Positions 16,634-25,604 are shown, counted from the stretch's first letter. The stretch is 64,000 nucleotides of DNA from Vibrio genomosp. F10 str. ZF-129 (GCF_000287055.2 NZ_AJYQ02000018.1:56248-120247); one strand, 5' to 3'. The notes: generated by a model from the letters alone, not told the origin. Numbers and translations: made by a program.

Positions 16634-18394
16634 CTATTTTGCTGTTTCGAGTTGTCGAGCACCAGTCTTAGAAGCGTTGATAAGTAAGATACCAACCGTT
16701 AGAACAATTGAACCACACAATAGGAACAATAGACGACCTGTTGGTTCATTTGGAATTAGAGCCATTGCTAGAATACCAAAACCTGCTGTGCTGATCAGTT
16801 TGCCAAGCATTGAACGCTGTTTAGTATCTAAATCACGTTGCTCTTCGCCTTCTGATATGACAGGGGTATTCCAATTAATGAATAACTGCTCTACTTCTTT
16901 CTCGCGTTCAGGGCTTAGGCCTTTATAGAAACGAGTGGTTAGCATGAAGTAACCGCCAGTAAATAGAACGTGCGCAGCCAAGCTCAAGCCAACTTTCAAG
17001 TCATTCCATTCACGGCCTGTTAGTTCTTGCTCTAAACCGAATAGGCTTTCAATGTGTCCTGCTTGCATAGAAATACCAAATGCGTAAGACACGATGCCAC
17101 CAACCACGAGAGTAGACCAACCAGCCCAATCAGGTGTTTTACGAATCCACATACCTAGCAGTACAGGAATGAGCATAGGGAAACCAATTAGAGCACCAAC
17201 GTTCATTACAATGTCAAATAAGCTTAAGTGACGCAGCGAGTTAATGAATAAGCCGATACTAATAATTAGAAGACCCATAGCAATGGTGGTGACTTTACTT
17301 ACAATAACCAATTCGCGTTGAGTTGCGTCTTTGCGCAGGATAGGGCTGTAGAAGTTCATAACGAAGATACCCGCGTTACGGTTCAAGCCTGAGTCCATTG
17401 AAGACATGGTTGCAGCAAACATAGCTGACATTAACAGACCAACCATACCCGCTGGCATTACGTTTTGGACGAATGCAAGGTAAGCCGCGTCGCCCGCTTT
17501 GTCACCCATTGAAGCATATTGTAGAGCAAAATCTGGCATGAATGCGCTTACATACCAAGGGGGTAGGAACCAGATTAGTGGGCCAACAACCATTAAGATA
17601 CAAGCAAGGCCAGCGGCTTTACGAGCGTTCTCACTGTCTTTTGCACAAAGATAACGGTAAGCGTTGATGCTGTTGTTCATTACACCGAACTGCTTAACGA
17701 AGATAAACACAACCCAAAGAATAAAGATGCTGACGTAGTTTAGGTTATTACCTAACATGAAGTCGCCATCGAAGTTCGCAACGATGTTTGAAATGCCACC
17801 ACCGTGGAAGTACGCCGCAACCGCACAGGTAATAGTGACTGCCATGATAACAAGCATTTGCATGAAATCAGAGGCTACAACTGCCCATGAGCCACCCGTT
17901 ACCGCCATGGCGACAAGAACAAGCCCTGTGACAATGATGGTGGTTTCCATCGGAATGTTGAAAACCGCAGCAACGAAGATGGCAAGACCATTTAGCCAAA
18001 TGCCTGCAGAGATAAGGCTGTCTGGCATGCCGGCCCAAGTAAATGCTTGCTCAGAAGCTTTACCGAAACGTTGGCGAATGGCTTCAATGGCTGTAACAAC
18101 ACGTAATTGGCGAAATTTCGGTGCGAAATACATGTAATTCATGAAGTAGCCAAATGCGTTGGCTAAGAAGAGGATAACAATGACAAAGCCATCACTGAAT
18201 GCGCGTCCTGCGGCTCCGGTAAACGTCCATGCTGAAAATTGTGTCATGAATGCAGTTGCACCTACCATCCACCACAACATTTTACCGCCCCCTCTAAAAT
18301 AATCACTGGTTGATGTTGTGAATTTTCTGAACATCCAACCAATAGCGATTAAGAAAAAGAAGTAGGCAAGAACAACAAGAGTTTCGATAGTCAT
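16634..18394 (-). CDS. SSS-family sodium:solute symporter, probable oligoalginate/DEH importer
   Basis: A 586-residue inner-membrane protein with about 13-14 hydrophobic helices. The solute:sodium symporter family is shown by GGGKMLWWMVGATAFMTQFS near the N terminus, the SWAVVASDFMQ segment and MSAMFAATMSSMDSGLNRNAGIF. In V. splendidus 12B01 related symporters (ToaA/ToaB) import unsaturated alginate mono- or oligomers, and its position between oalA and the kdgF-kdgK-eda operon supports that role. It has its own operator-like palindrome 62 bp upstream and its own terminator. I cannot tell which Toa paralogue it is. Confidence 0.88.
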   Translation of the reverse strand: MTIETLVVLAYFFFLIAIGWMFRKFTTSTSDYFRGGGKMLWWMVGATAFMTQFSAWTFTGAAGRAFSDGFVIVILFLANAFGYFMNYMYFAPKFRQLRVVTAIEAIRQRFGKASEQAFTWAGMPDSLISAGIWLNGLAIFVAAVFNIPMETTIIVTGLVLVAMAVTGGSWAVVASDFMQMLVIMAVTITCAVAAYFHGGGISNIVANFDGDFMLGNNLNYVSIFILWVVFIFVKQFGVMNNSINAYRYLCAKDSENARKAAGLACILMVVGPLIWFLPPWYVSAFMPDFALQYASMGDKAGDAAYLAFVQNVMPAGMVGLLMSAMFAATMSSMDSGLNRNAGIFVMNFYSPILRKDATQRELVIVSKVTTIAMGLLIISIGLFINSLRHLSLFDIVMNVGALIGFPMLIPVLLGMWIRKTPDWAGWSTLVVGGIVSYAFGISMQAGHIESLFGLEQELTGREWNDLKVGLSLAAHVLFTGGYFMLTTRFYKGLSPEREKEVEQLFINWNTPVISEGEEQRDLDTKQRSMLGKLISTAGFGILAMALIPNEPTGRLLFLLCGSIVLTVGILLINASKTGARQLETAK

Positions 18395-18455
18395 TTTTAC
18401 AGCCTTTTAGGTTTGATAATTAACTGCTGTCTAGATTACTCCAATTTGATTTTAT

Positions 18456-18466
18456 TTGTACTACAA
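18456..18466. promoter_or_regulatory. Alginate-regulon operator upstream of symporter
   Basis: TTGTACTACAA fits TNGTNNNACNA exactly, 62 bp before the symporter start. Confidence 0.65.
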
Positions 18467-18605
18467 TAAGCCTTAATCGTGATCGGTTTCTCATGTTTTT
18501 ACGGAAAAGGTTGAGCTAAATCATACGAGATAGATGGATTTAAAGTCATTCAGCAAAGGATTTAACATATAACGCGACGAAGTTTAACAATGAGCGGTAG
18601 AGGTA

Positions 18606-18616
18606 TAATACTACAA
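18606..18616. promoter_or_regulatory. Imperfect alginate operator overlapping a TATAAT
   Basis: TAATACTACAA differs from TNGTNNNACNA only by A for G. It overlaps a plus-strand TATAAT (18604-18609). It may be a second symporter site or may serve an unannotated plus-strand transcript. Confidence 0.35.
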
Positions 18617-18837
18617 TATTATGTATGTATCCTCGTGAGTAAAGTGCGTCGACAGAAAGCGCTACTCACTGGACCTTTTATCATTGAGTCACTCAATGTG
18701 TTTATGTGCTAGAAAAATTTAGTTACAGGCTTCTTAAAAACAGCGTGCTCATAAGCAGGCAGTTCAGAAAAAGTTTGTTTCGAAAAAGATGAGTCAGGGA
18801 CATTAAAAATTTCGTCATCTCGCTTATTTTCCATATA

Positions 18838-18863
18838 TAAAAACGAGCCAATTGGCTCGTTTG
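18838..18863 (-). terminator. Terminator of the kdgF-kdgK-eda operon
   Basis: The stem arms AAACGAGCCAA and TTGGCTCGTTT form a 22-nt perfect palindrome, followed by T run on the minus strand, 27 bp after the eda stop. Confidence 0.85.
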
Positions 18864-18889
18864 TCAAATATGAGGAGAAAGGAATACGT

Positions 18890-19513
18890 TTAACTAACGT
18901 GCTTCACTGCATCGCGAACCAGTTCACCAAGCTCGTCCCATTTACCTTCATCCATAAGCTTTGTCGGAACCATCCAAGTACCACCACAGGCAAGCACTGA
19001 AGGAATTGAAAGGTACTCGTCTACATTCTTAAGGCTCACACCACCTGTAGGCATAAAGTTCACTGGGTAAACGGCCGTTAGTGCTTTTAGCATACCCACA
19101 CCACCAGAAGGCTCAGCAGGGAAAAATTTAAGAGTACGCAGGCCCATTTCCATTGCTTGCTCCACGAGGCTTGGATTGTTAACGCCAGGGACAATGGCAA
19201 CGCCCTTGTCTAAGCAGTACTGAACGGTACGCGGGTTAAAACCCGGGCTAACAATAAAGTCAACACCAGCATCGATAGAAGCATCAACTTGCTCATTAGT
19301 TAGCACGGTACCAGAACCGATCAGCATATCTGGGAATTCTTTACGCATCACACGAATGGCTTCAATGGCACATTCTGTGCGTAATGTGATTTCAGCACAA
19401 GGCATCCCATTTTCTACTAAAGCGCGGCCTAGTGGAATAGCGTCTTCCACTTTATTGATTGCGATAACGGGAATGACTTTCAGGTTAGCTAACTGTTCAT
19501 TTAGTGTTGTCAT
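18890..19513 (-). CDS. eda: KDPG/KHG aldolase (Eda)
   Basis: A 207-residue class I aldolase that splits 2-keto-3-deoxy-6-phosphogluconate into pyruvate and glyceraldehyde-3-phosphate. Family motifs are visible: the catalytic Glu region CAEITLRTECA, GSGTVLTNEQVD, the FIVSPGFNP loop, the Schiff-base Lys in LRTLKFFPAE and the phosphate-binding MPTGGVSLKN. It is the last gene of the kdgF-kdgK-eda operon, 55 bp after kdgK and before a strong terminator. It performs the final step of alginate-derived sugar entry into central metabolism. Confidence 0.95.
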   Translation of the reverse strand: MTTLNEQLANLKVIPVIAINKVEDAIPLGRALVENGMPCAEITLRTECAIEAIRVMRKEFPDMLIGSGTVLTNEQVDASIDAGVDFIVSPGFNPRTVQYCLDKGVAIVPGVNNPSLVEQAMEMGLRTLKFFPAEPSGGVGMLKALTAVYPVNFMPTGGVSLKNVDEYLSIPSVLACGGTWMVPTKLMDEGKWDELGELVRDAVKHVS

Positions 19514-19568
19514 GACTGTATTCTCTTGTCTGTTTGGGGCCAGGTATTTAACCCAGCCCAGCTAAAAA

Positions 19569-20501
19569 TTATAAGGAAAGGTCTGGCATTGCATCAATTG
19601 GTATAATCGCGCCTTGATACTGAATGACAGTACCAGCGACACAATGACCAGCAAAAGCCGCTTCACGTGGATTACCACCGCACAAACGTTTTGCTAAGAA
19701 CCCTGCGCTGAACGAATCGCCCGCTGCGGTTGTATCGACAATTGATGTCACTTTGTTTGGTGAAACGTAAGAAGCATTGCCACCTTCGACAACTAAACAG
19801 TCATCTCCACCACGCTTGATTATGATCTCTTTTACACCCGCTTGAGCTGTACGATCAATACATTGCTCTACATCATCGTCGCCATAGAGCTCTTGCTCGT
19901 CGTCGAAGGTCAGCAGTGCGGTATCGGTTAGGCTTAGCATTTTAGTGTATTGAGTTTGTGCTTCTTCTTGAGTCGCCCACAGTTTAGGGCGGTAGTTATT
20001 GTCGAAGAAAACCTGACCACCTTTCGCTTTAAATTGCTCTAAGAAATGGAATAGAACGTTACGGCCATTCTCGGTTAAAATCGCTAATGTGATACCACTT
20101 AAATACACCGCGTCATATTCCATAAGGGAGTCAATGAGCGTAGAAGCGTTGTCTTGATCAAAAAGGTAACGTGCCGCTGCATCATTGCGCCAATAAAAGA
20201 AACTGCGTTCGCCAGTATTATCTGTCTCAATATAATAAAGGCCTGGCTGTTTGTCATCCATGCGGTTGACAAGGCGAGTATCAATATCTTCAGCATTCCA
20301 TGCGTTAAGCATATTGGTGCTGAATGAATCTTGCCCTAGCGCCGTCACATAACTGGTTTTAATGTTATGGTCTTTTGTTAAGCGTGTTAAATAAAGTGCG
20401 GTGTTAAGGGTATCACCGCCGAATGCTTGTTTAAGCCCTTCTTCTTTAGTTTGTAGCTCCACCATGCACTCGCCAATGACCGCGATATTGAATGATTTCA
20501 T
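19569..20501 (-). CDS. kdgK: 2-keto-3-deoxygluconate kinase
   Basis: A 310-residue PfkB-family sugar kinase that phosphorylates KDG with ATP to give KDPG. The N-terminal signature GECMVELQ with the AFGGDTLNTALYL substrate loop and the C-terminal DTTAAGDSFSAGFLAK motif (anion hole and catalytic Asp) are present. Length is normal for the family. It lies between kdgF (32 bp upstream) and eda (55 bp downstream) on the same strand and shares their promoter. Confidence 0.95.
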   Translation of the reverse strand: MKSFNIAVIGECMVELQTKEEGLKQAFGGDTLNTALYLTRLTKDHNIKTSYVTALGQDSFSTNMLNAWNAEDIDTRLVNRMDDKQPGLYYIETDNTGERSFFYWRNDAAARYLFDQDNASTLIDSLMEYDAVYLSGITLAILTENGRNVLFHFLEQFKAKGGQVFFDNNYRPKLWATQEEAQTQYTKMLSLTDTALLTFDDEQELYGDDDVEQCIDRTAQAGVKEIIIKRGGDDCLVVEGGNASYVSPNKVTSIVDTTAAGDSFSAGFLAKRLCGGNPREAAFAGHCVAGTVIQYQGAIIPIDAMPDLSL

Positions 20502-20533
20502 GTAAGTACCTTAGCAACTGACATTGCGCTAGA

Positions 20534-20869
20534 TTATTTTAAGAAGTCTGCACGCAGCGGTGAAAAAGCATCAAGTAGAATGCTGTCTTGCTCTAAGGCA
20601 ACGGCACCGTGCATCACGTTTTTAGGCGCAATGTAAGCATCGCCAGCTTTGAGTACTTTTTTCACGCCATCAATTTCAGCTTCAAAGCTTCCACTTACGA
20701 CATAACCAATTTGGTCATGAATATCGTGAGTGTGCGGTGCACCAATAGCGCCTTTGTCAAAGCAAAGATGAACGAGCATTAATTCGTCGGTGTAACCAAC
20801 GATCTTACGTTTAATACCACCGCCAACTTCTTCCCAAGGGGTCTCTTGAATATTAAAGAAAGGATTCAT
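20534..20869 (-). CDS. kdgF: KdgF-type cupin, unsaturated uronate linearisation
   Basis: A 111-residue single-domain cupin. Metal-ligand histidines are visible in APHTHDIHDQIGYVVSG, and the second cupin motif is GDAYIAPKNVMHG. KdgF proteins speed conversion of the cyclic unsaturated monomers made by lyases to the linear keto form used downstream. The ATG at 20869 is chosen because GGAG lies 9 bp upstream; a TTG five codons earlier would itself overlap that site. It is the first gene of the kdgF-kdgK-eda operon, with an operator 70 bp upstream. Confidence 0.9.
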   Translation of the reverse strand: MNPFFNIQETPWEEVGGGIKRKIVGYTDELMLVHLCFDKGAIGAPHTHDIHDQIGYVVSGSFEAEIDGVKKVLKAGDAYIAPKNVMHGAVALEQDSILLDAFSPLRADFLK

Positions 20870-20938
20870 ACGGGTGTTCTCCAAAACTGATTATGAGTTC
20901 TATATTGATTGTGAAGTATCATAATAGATAAAATTCAA

Positions 20939-20949
20939 TTGTAATACAA
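20939..20949. promoter_or_regulatory. Alginate-regulon operator upstream of kdgF
   Basis: TTGTAATACAA, inside the longer palindrome ATTGTAATACAAT, fits TNGTNNNACNA exactly. On the minus strand TTGTAT within it can serve as a -35 box, with TATTAT 17 bp downstream, so binding would block the promoter. Confidence 0.72.
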
Positions 20950-21120
20950 TATAGTTAAAATAGTGTGATGTTCATCAAGGTGAGGCCTCTAATATTTAGC
21001 TCAGAAAGCCATCGGTACAGTGTGATTTGGTACTGTGAAATCTTTATTCGTTAGGTTTTGGTGTTCTTGTTGTGACGTTAATCATTGTTTTGTGACGATG
21101 CACTATTCATATCGGTAATA

Positions 21121-21153
21121 TTGTATTACTTTATAGCAGGTATTGTACTAACA
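21121..21153. promoter_or_regulatory. Operator-like sites upstream of the PL17 pair
   Basis: TTGTATTACTT (21121-21131) and TTGTACTAACA (21143-21153) each deviate from TNGTNNNACNA at one defined position. The first also forms an inverted repeat GTAATA-N3-TATTAC. It lies 48 bp before the first PL17 start. TTGTAT could act as a -35 with TGTACT 17 bp later. Confidence 0.5.
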
Positions 21154-21178
21154 CTCTAATTTGACGGTGATGGCAACC

Positions 21179-23335
21179 ATGACGACACAACCTATTTTGT
21201 TTACCAATGAGGAAATCGAGCAACTTCACCAAGAGGTTGGGCGCCCTACCTTAATGGGTAAGGCGATCGCTAAGAACATTGAAGTCCTTGAATCATTTAT
21301 GAGTTTGCCCTTGGATGTTCCTGGTCACGGCGATGGTGGGAGCGATGAGCACAACCGTCATAAAGATAACTACACGTATATGAACATAGCCGGCCGCCTT
21401 TTTGTGATTACAAAAGATCAAAAGTACGCCGACTTTGTGGTTAGCTTGCTCGATCAATATGCCGACAAATATCTTGAACTCGGTTACCAGATTCAAAAAA
21501 ATACTAATCCGACAGGTCGGTTGTTTCATCAAATCCTCAATGAACACGGCTGGCTACTGTTTTCTAGTATTGCTTATTCTTGTGTTGCTTCAACAATGAC
21601 CGAAGAACAGCGCCAACGTATCGTTGACCGCCTTTTTGTGCCTATGATTGAGATGAGCATTGAAAAATACGCGCATCGTTTTGACCATATTCATAACCAT
21701 GGCGTTTGGGCGGTTGCAGCTGTTGGTGCTTGTGCCGTGGCCATCAATCGCCCTGAATACCTTGAGATGGCGGTTTACGGTAAAGACCGCGAAGCGACCA
21801 GTGGTTTCCTAGATCAAGTTTCAAACCTATTTGCGCCCTCGGGTTACTACCTTGAAGGCCCATATTATTCTCGCTTCACGATCCGTCCGTTAGTTCTCTT
21901 TGCTGAGATCATTCATCGCCATATGCCAGAAGTAGACATCTACAACTACAAAAACGGCGTAGTGGGTAATACAGTTCAAGCCTTACTTGCTACTGCTTAC
22001 CCTAACGGTGTTTTCCCTGCGCTAAACGACTCATCACAAAGCATGGGCATCAACGACGCTGGCGTACAGGTTGCTGTAGGCATCTACGGTGCGCACTACG
22101 AGCTCGACGACAATATCCTTGGCATGGCTAAGATCCAAGGTGGTGTTTGGATGCACCTATGTGGCCTTAAAGTGTCCCAAGCTTATGAAAAAGCGCAAGC
22201 TGAACGTCAAATTGGCATGCCGTTTTGGCCGAGTGTTGAACTCAGTGAAGGCCCCAATGGCGACCAAGGTGCACAAGGCTTTGTTCGTATGCAGGACAAA
22301 AATGGAGATGTCACACAGTTAGTCATGAACTATGGCATGCACGGTATGGGGCATGGCCACTTTGATACATTAGGCATTACCTTTTTTAACCGTGGCCAAG
22401 AAGTACTGCGTGAATATGGCTTCTGCCGTTGGGTAAATGTTGAGCCTAAGTTTGGTGGCCGTTACTTACCTGAAAATCCAGGCTATGCGCGTCAAACTAT
22501 TGCTCACAACACGATAACGATTGACGAAACTTGCCAAAACTACTTTGATGTAGACCGCGCTGATTCCGTTAGTGGTACACCACACTTCTTCCAAGTGAGT
22601 GATGAAAAGCTCAAAGGTATGAGCGCTTTTGCCAACGAGCACTACGATGGCTTTGGCCTTCAGCGCAGCGCATTCCTTCTCACTCTTGATGAGCTTGAAG
22701 CGCCGCTACTTATCGATCTATACCGCATCAAGGGTGAGGGTGAACATCAATATGACTACTCTCATCAATATCAAGGTCAAATCATCCGCACCAACTTTGA
22801 GTACGAGACATTTAAAACCCTTGAAACACTAGGTTCAGACGCTGGCTATCAGCATCTTTGGAAAGTCGGTGCAGGTAACGCCAACGAAACGGCGCTGGTG
22901 AGCTGGCTGCAAAACAACACCTATTACACTTGGTTAGGCACAAGCTCGAATGATAACGGTGAAGTGATCTTCACACGCACTGGTGCCAATGATCCAAGCT
23001 TTAACCTTCGCAGCGAGCCTGCCTTTATCTTACGTAGCAAGGGCGATACCCCATTGTTTGCTTCTGTGGTGGAGACACATGGCTATTTCAACGAAGAGTT
23101 CGAACAGTCAGTCAATGCACGCGGTAAGGTTAAAAACATTAAAGTACTGGGTCACACAGATACTGCATCCGCAGTTGAGATTGAAACCGAGAAATCTCTT
23201 GTGACTCTGCTACTGTCTAACGATGCGTATGCATCTGAGACAACTAATAATCAAATAATCATTAATGATAAAACTTACAACTGGACAGGTTTCTATTCAG
23301 TTGAAATCCAAGCTATCCCTCAGGAGACAGTTTAA
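21179..23335 (+). CDS. oalB: PL17 oligoalginate lyase, first of pair
   Basis: A 718-residue cytoplasmic exolyase (no signal peptide) that degrades alginate oligomers to unsaturated monomers. The N-terminal alpha-barrel contains the Asn-His motif HIHNHGVWAVAAVG (N173-H174) and GYYLEGPYYSRF. The C-terminal heparinase II/III-like domain contains HGHFDTLGITFFNRG and QTIAHNTITIDE. The ATG at 21179 (MTTQPILF) is chosen because GGTGA lies 8 bp upstream and the resulting N terminus aligns with that of the next gene (MSYQPLLL). Upstream ATG 21170 and TTG 21161 are alternatives. The stop abuts the next start. Confidence 0.9.
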   Translation: MTTQPILFTNEEIEQLHQEVGRPTLMGKAIAKNIEVLESFMSLPLDVPGHGDGGSDEHNRHKDNYTYMNIAGRLFVITKDQKYADFVVSLLDQYADKYLELGYQIQKNTNPTGRLFHQILNEHGWLLFSSIAYSCVASTMTEEQRQRIVDRLFVPMIEMSIEKYAHRFDHIHNHGVWAVAAVGACAVAINRPEYLEMAVYGKDREATSGFLDQVSNLFAPSGYYLEGPYYSRFTIRPLVLFAEIIHRHMPEVDIYNYKNGVVGNTVQALLATAYPNGVFPALNDSSQSMGINDAGVQVAVGIYGAHYELDDNILGMAKIQGGVWMHLCGLKVSQAYEKAQAERQIGMPFWPSVELSEGPNGDQGAQGFVRMQDKNGDVTQLVMNYGMHGMGHGHFDTLGITFFNRGQEVLREYGFCRWVNVEPKFGGRYLPENPGYARQTIAHNTITIDETCQNYFDVDRADSVSGTPHFFQVSDEKLKGMSAFANEHYDGFGLQRSAFLLTLDELEAPLLIDLYRIKGEGEHQYDYSHQYQGQIIRTNFEYETFKTLETLGSDAGYQHLWKVGAGNANETALVSWLQNNTYYTWLGTSSNDNGEVIFTRTGANDPSFNLRSEPAFILRSKGDTPLFASVVETHGYFNEEFEQSVNARGKVKNIKVLGHTDTASAVEIETEKSLVTLLLSNDAYASETTNNQIIINDKTYNWTGFYSVEIQAIPQETV

Positions 23336-25489
23336 ATGAGCTATCAACCACTATTACTTAACTTCGACGAAGCAGCAGAACTTCGTGGCGCACTCGGCAC
23401 GGATAGCCTACTGGGTAAAGCACTTGCTCGTGACATCAAGCAAGCCGACGCTTACATGTCAGAAGTGGGTATCGAGGTTCCAGGTCACGGTGAAGGTGGC
23501 GGTTACGAGCACAACCGTCACAAACAAAACTACATTCACATGGATATTGCGGGTCGCCTGTTCCTTATCACAGAAGATCAGAAGTATCGCGATTACATCG
23601 TAGAGATGCTAACGGCATACGCTAAGGTGTACCCAACTCTTGAGAGCAACGTCAGTAAAGATACTAACCCTCCAGGTAAAATCTTCCACCAAACGCTAAA
23701 CGAAAACATGTGGATGCTTTACGCGTCTTGTGCATACTCTTGTGTATTCCACACGCTTTCTGACGAACAAAAGACACTGATTGAAACAGACTTGTTCAAG
23801 CAGATGATCGACCTATTCGTTGTGACTTACGGTCACGACTTCGATATCGTGCACAACCACGGCCTATGGGCAGTAGCGGCTGTAGGTATCTGTGGTTACG
23901 CGATCAATGACCAAGAGTCTGTTGATAAAGCAATGTATGGTCTAAAACTCGATAAAGTCAGCGGCGGCTTCCTAGCACAACTTGACCAACTGTTCTCGCC
24001 AGATGGCTACTACATGGAAGGTCCTTACTACCACCGTTTCTCTCTACGCCCAATCTACCTATTCGCAGAAGCGATTGAGCGTCGTCAACCAGAAATCGGC
24101 ATTTACGAATTCAACGACTCTGTTATCAAGACAACCTCTTACGCTGTATTCAAGACCGCGTTCCCTGACGGCTCTTTACCTGCATGTAATGACTCATCAA
24201 AGACAATCTCTATTAACGATGAAGGTGTTGTTATGGCAACATCAGTATGTTTCCACCGTTACGAGCAAGCTGAAACGCTACTTGCAATGGCCAACCACCA
24301 GCAAAATGTATGGGTTCACAGCTCAGGTCTGACTCTATCTAACGCTGTTGATGCCGCTGATGAAATTAAGCCATTCAACTGGGGCAGCCTATACATCACA
24401 GATGGCCCAGAAGGTGAAAAAGGTGGTCTAGGCATCTTACGTCACCGTGATGCGCAAGACGACGACACCATGGCGCTGATTTGGTTTGGTCAACACGGCA
24501 GCGATCACCAGTACCACTCTGCACTAGACCATGGTCACTACGATGGCCTGCACTTAAGCGTATTCAACCGTGGAGTTGAAGTACTGCATGACTACGGTTA
24601 CGGTCGTTGGGTAAACGTAGAGCCTAAGTTCGGGGGTCGTTACATTCCAGAGAACAAGTCATATTGTAAGCAGACGGTTGCTCACAACACGGTAACCGTG
24701 AACCAGAAAACACAGAACAACTTCAATACAGCATTGGCTGAGTCTAAGTTTGGTCAGAAGCATTTCTTCAATATCGACAACGCTAAGTTACAAGGCATGA
24801 GCGGCCGTATCTCAGGTTACTACGAAGGCACAGAGATGCAACGCAGCATCCTTCTTGCTGACCTTCCTGAGTTTGAAAAACCACTGGTGATTGATGTTTA
24901 CCGCATTGAGTCTGAGCAAGAGAACCAGTACGACCTACCTGTACACTACACAGGTCAGATCATCCGCACTGACTTTGAATACCAAACAGAAAGCACGCTT
25001 AAGCCTGTGGGTGAGTCTGATGGCTACCAACACCTATGGAACCTAGGCTCAGGTAAAGTCGAAGGCAGTTCTCTTGTTAGCTGGCTAGTAAACAACAGCT
25101 ACTACTCGTTAGTAACCAGTGCAACTGCGGCAGACAGCGAAGTTATCTTTGCTCGCCTAGGCGCAAACGACCATGACTTCAACCTACGCAGCGAACCTGC
25201 GATGATCCACCGTCAAACGGCAAAAGATCACGTATTCGCTTCTGTACTAGAGACTCACGGCTACTTCAACGAAGAGTTTGAGCAATCGACTAATGCACGT
25301 GGTTTAGTTGAGTCTGTCACTGTTGTTGGTCACAACAGCGTAGGCACTGTGATTCGACTTGCAACAACGTCAGGCAACACTTACCACTACGGTATTTCTA
25401 ACCAAGTAGAAGCCAATCAACAGTCAACACATACGGTTGAATTTGCTGGTGAAACATTCACCTGGGAAGGATCATTTGCTCAAATCTAA
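23336..25489 (+). CDS. oalC: PL17 oligoalginate lyase, second of pair
   Basis: A 717-residue paralogue of the preceding gene, similar along its whole length (shared TNPxGxxFHQxLNE, VHNHGLWAVAAVG, GYYMEGPYYHRF, HGHYDGLHLSVFNRG, QTVAHNTVTVN). It is cytoplasmic and would also release monomers, perhaps with a different M/G block preference. TAA of the first gene is directly followed by this ATG, and its ribosome site CAGGAG lies inside the upstream gene, so translation is coupled. Codon use is strongly biased toward Vibrio-preferred codons, suggesting high expression. Confidence 0.9.
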   Translation: MSYQPLLLNFDEAAELRGALGTDSLLGKALARDIKQADAYMSEVGIEVPGHGEGGGYEHNRHKQNYIHMDIAGRLFLITEDQKYRDYIVEMLTAYAKVYPTLESNVSKDTNPPGKIFHQTLNENMWMLYASCAYSCVFHTLSDEQKTLIETDLFKQMIDLFVVTYGHDFDIVHNHGLWAVAAVGICGYAINDQESVDKAMYGLKLDKVSGGFLAQLDQLFSPDGYYMEGPYYHRFSLRPIYLFAEAIERRQPEIGIYEFNDSVIKTTSYAVFKTAFPDGSLPACNDSSKTISINDEGVVMATSVCFHRYEQAETLLAMANHQQNVWVHSSGLTLSNAVDAADEIKPFNWGSLYITDGPEGEKGGLGILRHRDAQDDDTMALIWFGQHGSDHQYHSALDHGHYDGLHLSVFNRGVEVLHDYGYGRWVNVEPKFGGRYIPENKSYCKQTVAHNTVTVNQKTQNNFNTALAESKFGQKHFFNIDNAKLQGMSGRISGYYEGTEMQRSILLADLPEFEKPLVIDVYRIESEQENQYDLPVHYTGQIIRTDFEYQTESTLKPVGESDGYQHLWNLGSGKVEGSSLVSWLVNNSYYSLVTSATAADSEVIFARLGANDHDFNLRSEPAMIHRQTAKDHVFASVLETHGYFNEEFEQSTNARGLVESVTVVGHNSVGTVIRLATTSGNTYHYGISNQVEANQQSTHTVEFAGETFTWEGSFAQI

Positions 25490-25528
25490 GCACTGGCAAA
25501 TCTAAGCACTGAGTGAATAGCAAGCAAA

Positions 25529-25563
25529 TAGCCGGATGCTGATATGAAGTATCCGGCTTTTTA
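25529..25563 (+). terminator. Terminator of the PL17 pair
   Basis: AGCCGGAT and ATCCGGCT arms followed by TTTTTA, about 40 bp after the second PL17 stop. Confidence 0.85.
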
Positions 25564-25604
25564 TATTCAGATTCCATTACCGCTTTTACATCGCTTTCGT
25601 TACT

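Larger units (their letters stand above)
18395..18889. other. Long regulatory spacer between symporter and eda
   Basis: A 495-bp gap, the largest within the alginate block. It carries the symporter promoter region with its operator (18456-18466), an imperfect operator (18606-18616), an inverted repeat GTGAGT/ACTCAC (18635-18640 and 18664-18669), a second inverted repeat CATTGAG/CTCAATG (18682-18688 and 18692-18698), and the eda terminator. No protein-coding frame with a ribosome site was seen. A small RNA is possible. Confidence 0.5.

Noticed and set aside
16459..16695. Open frame on the minus strand between oalA and the symporter
   Set aside because: It covers a terminator and the 3' end of the symporter gene in another frame and has no ribosome site.
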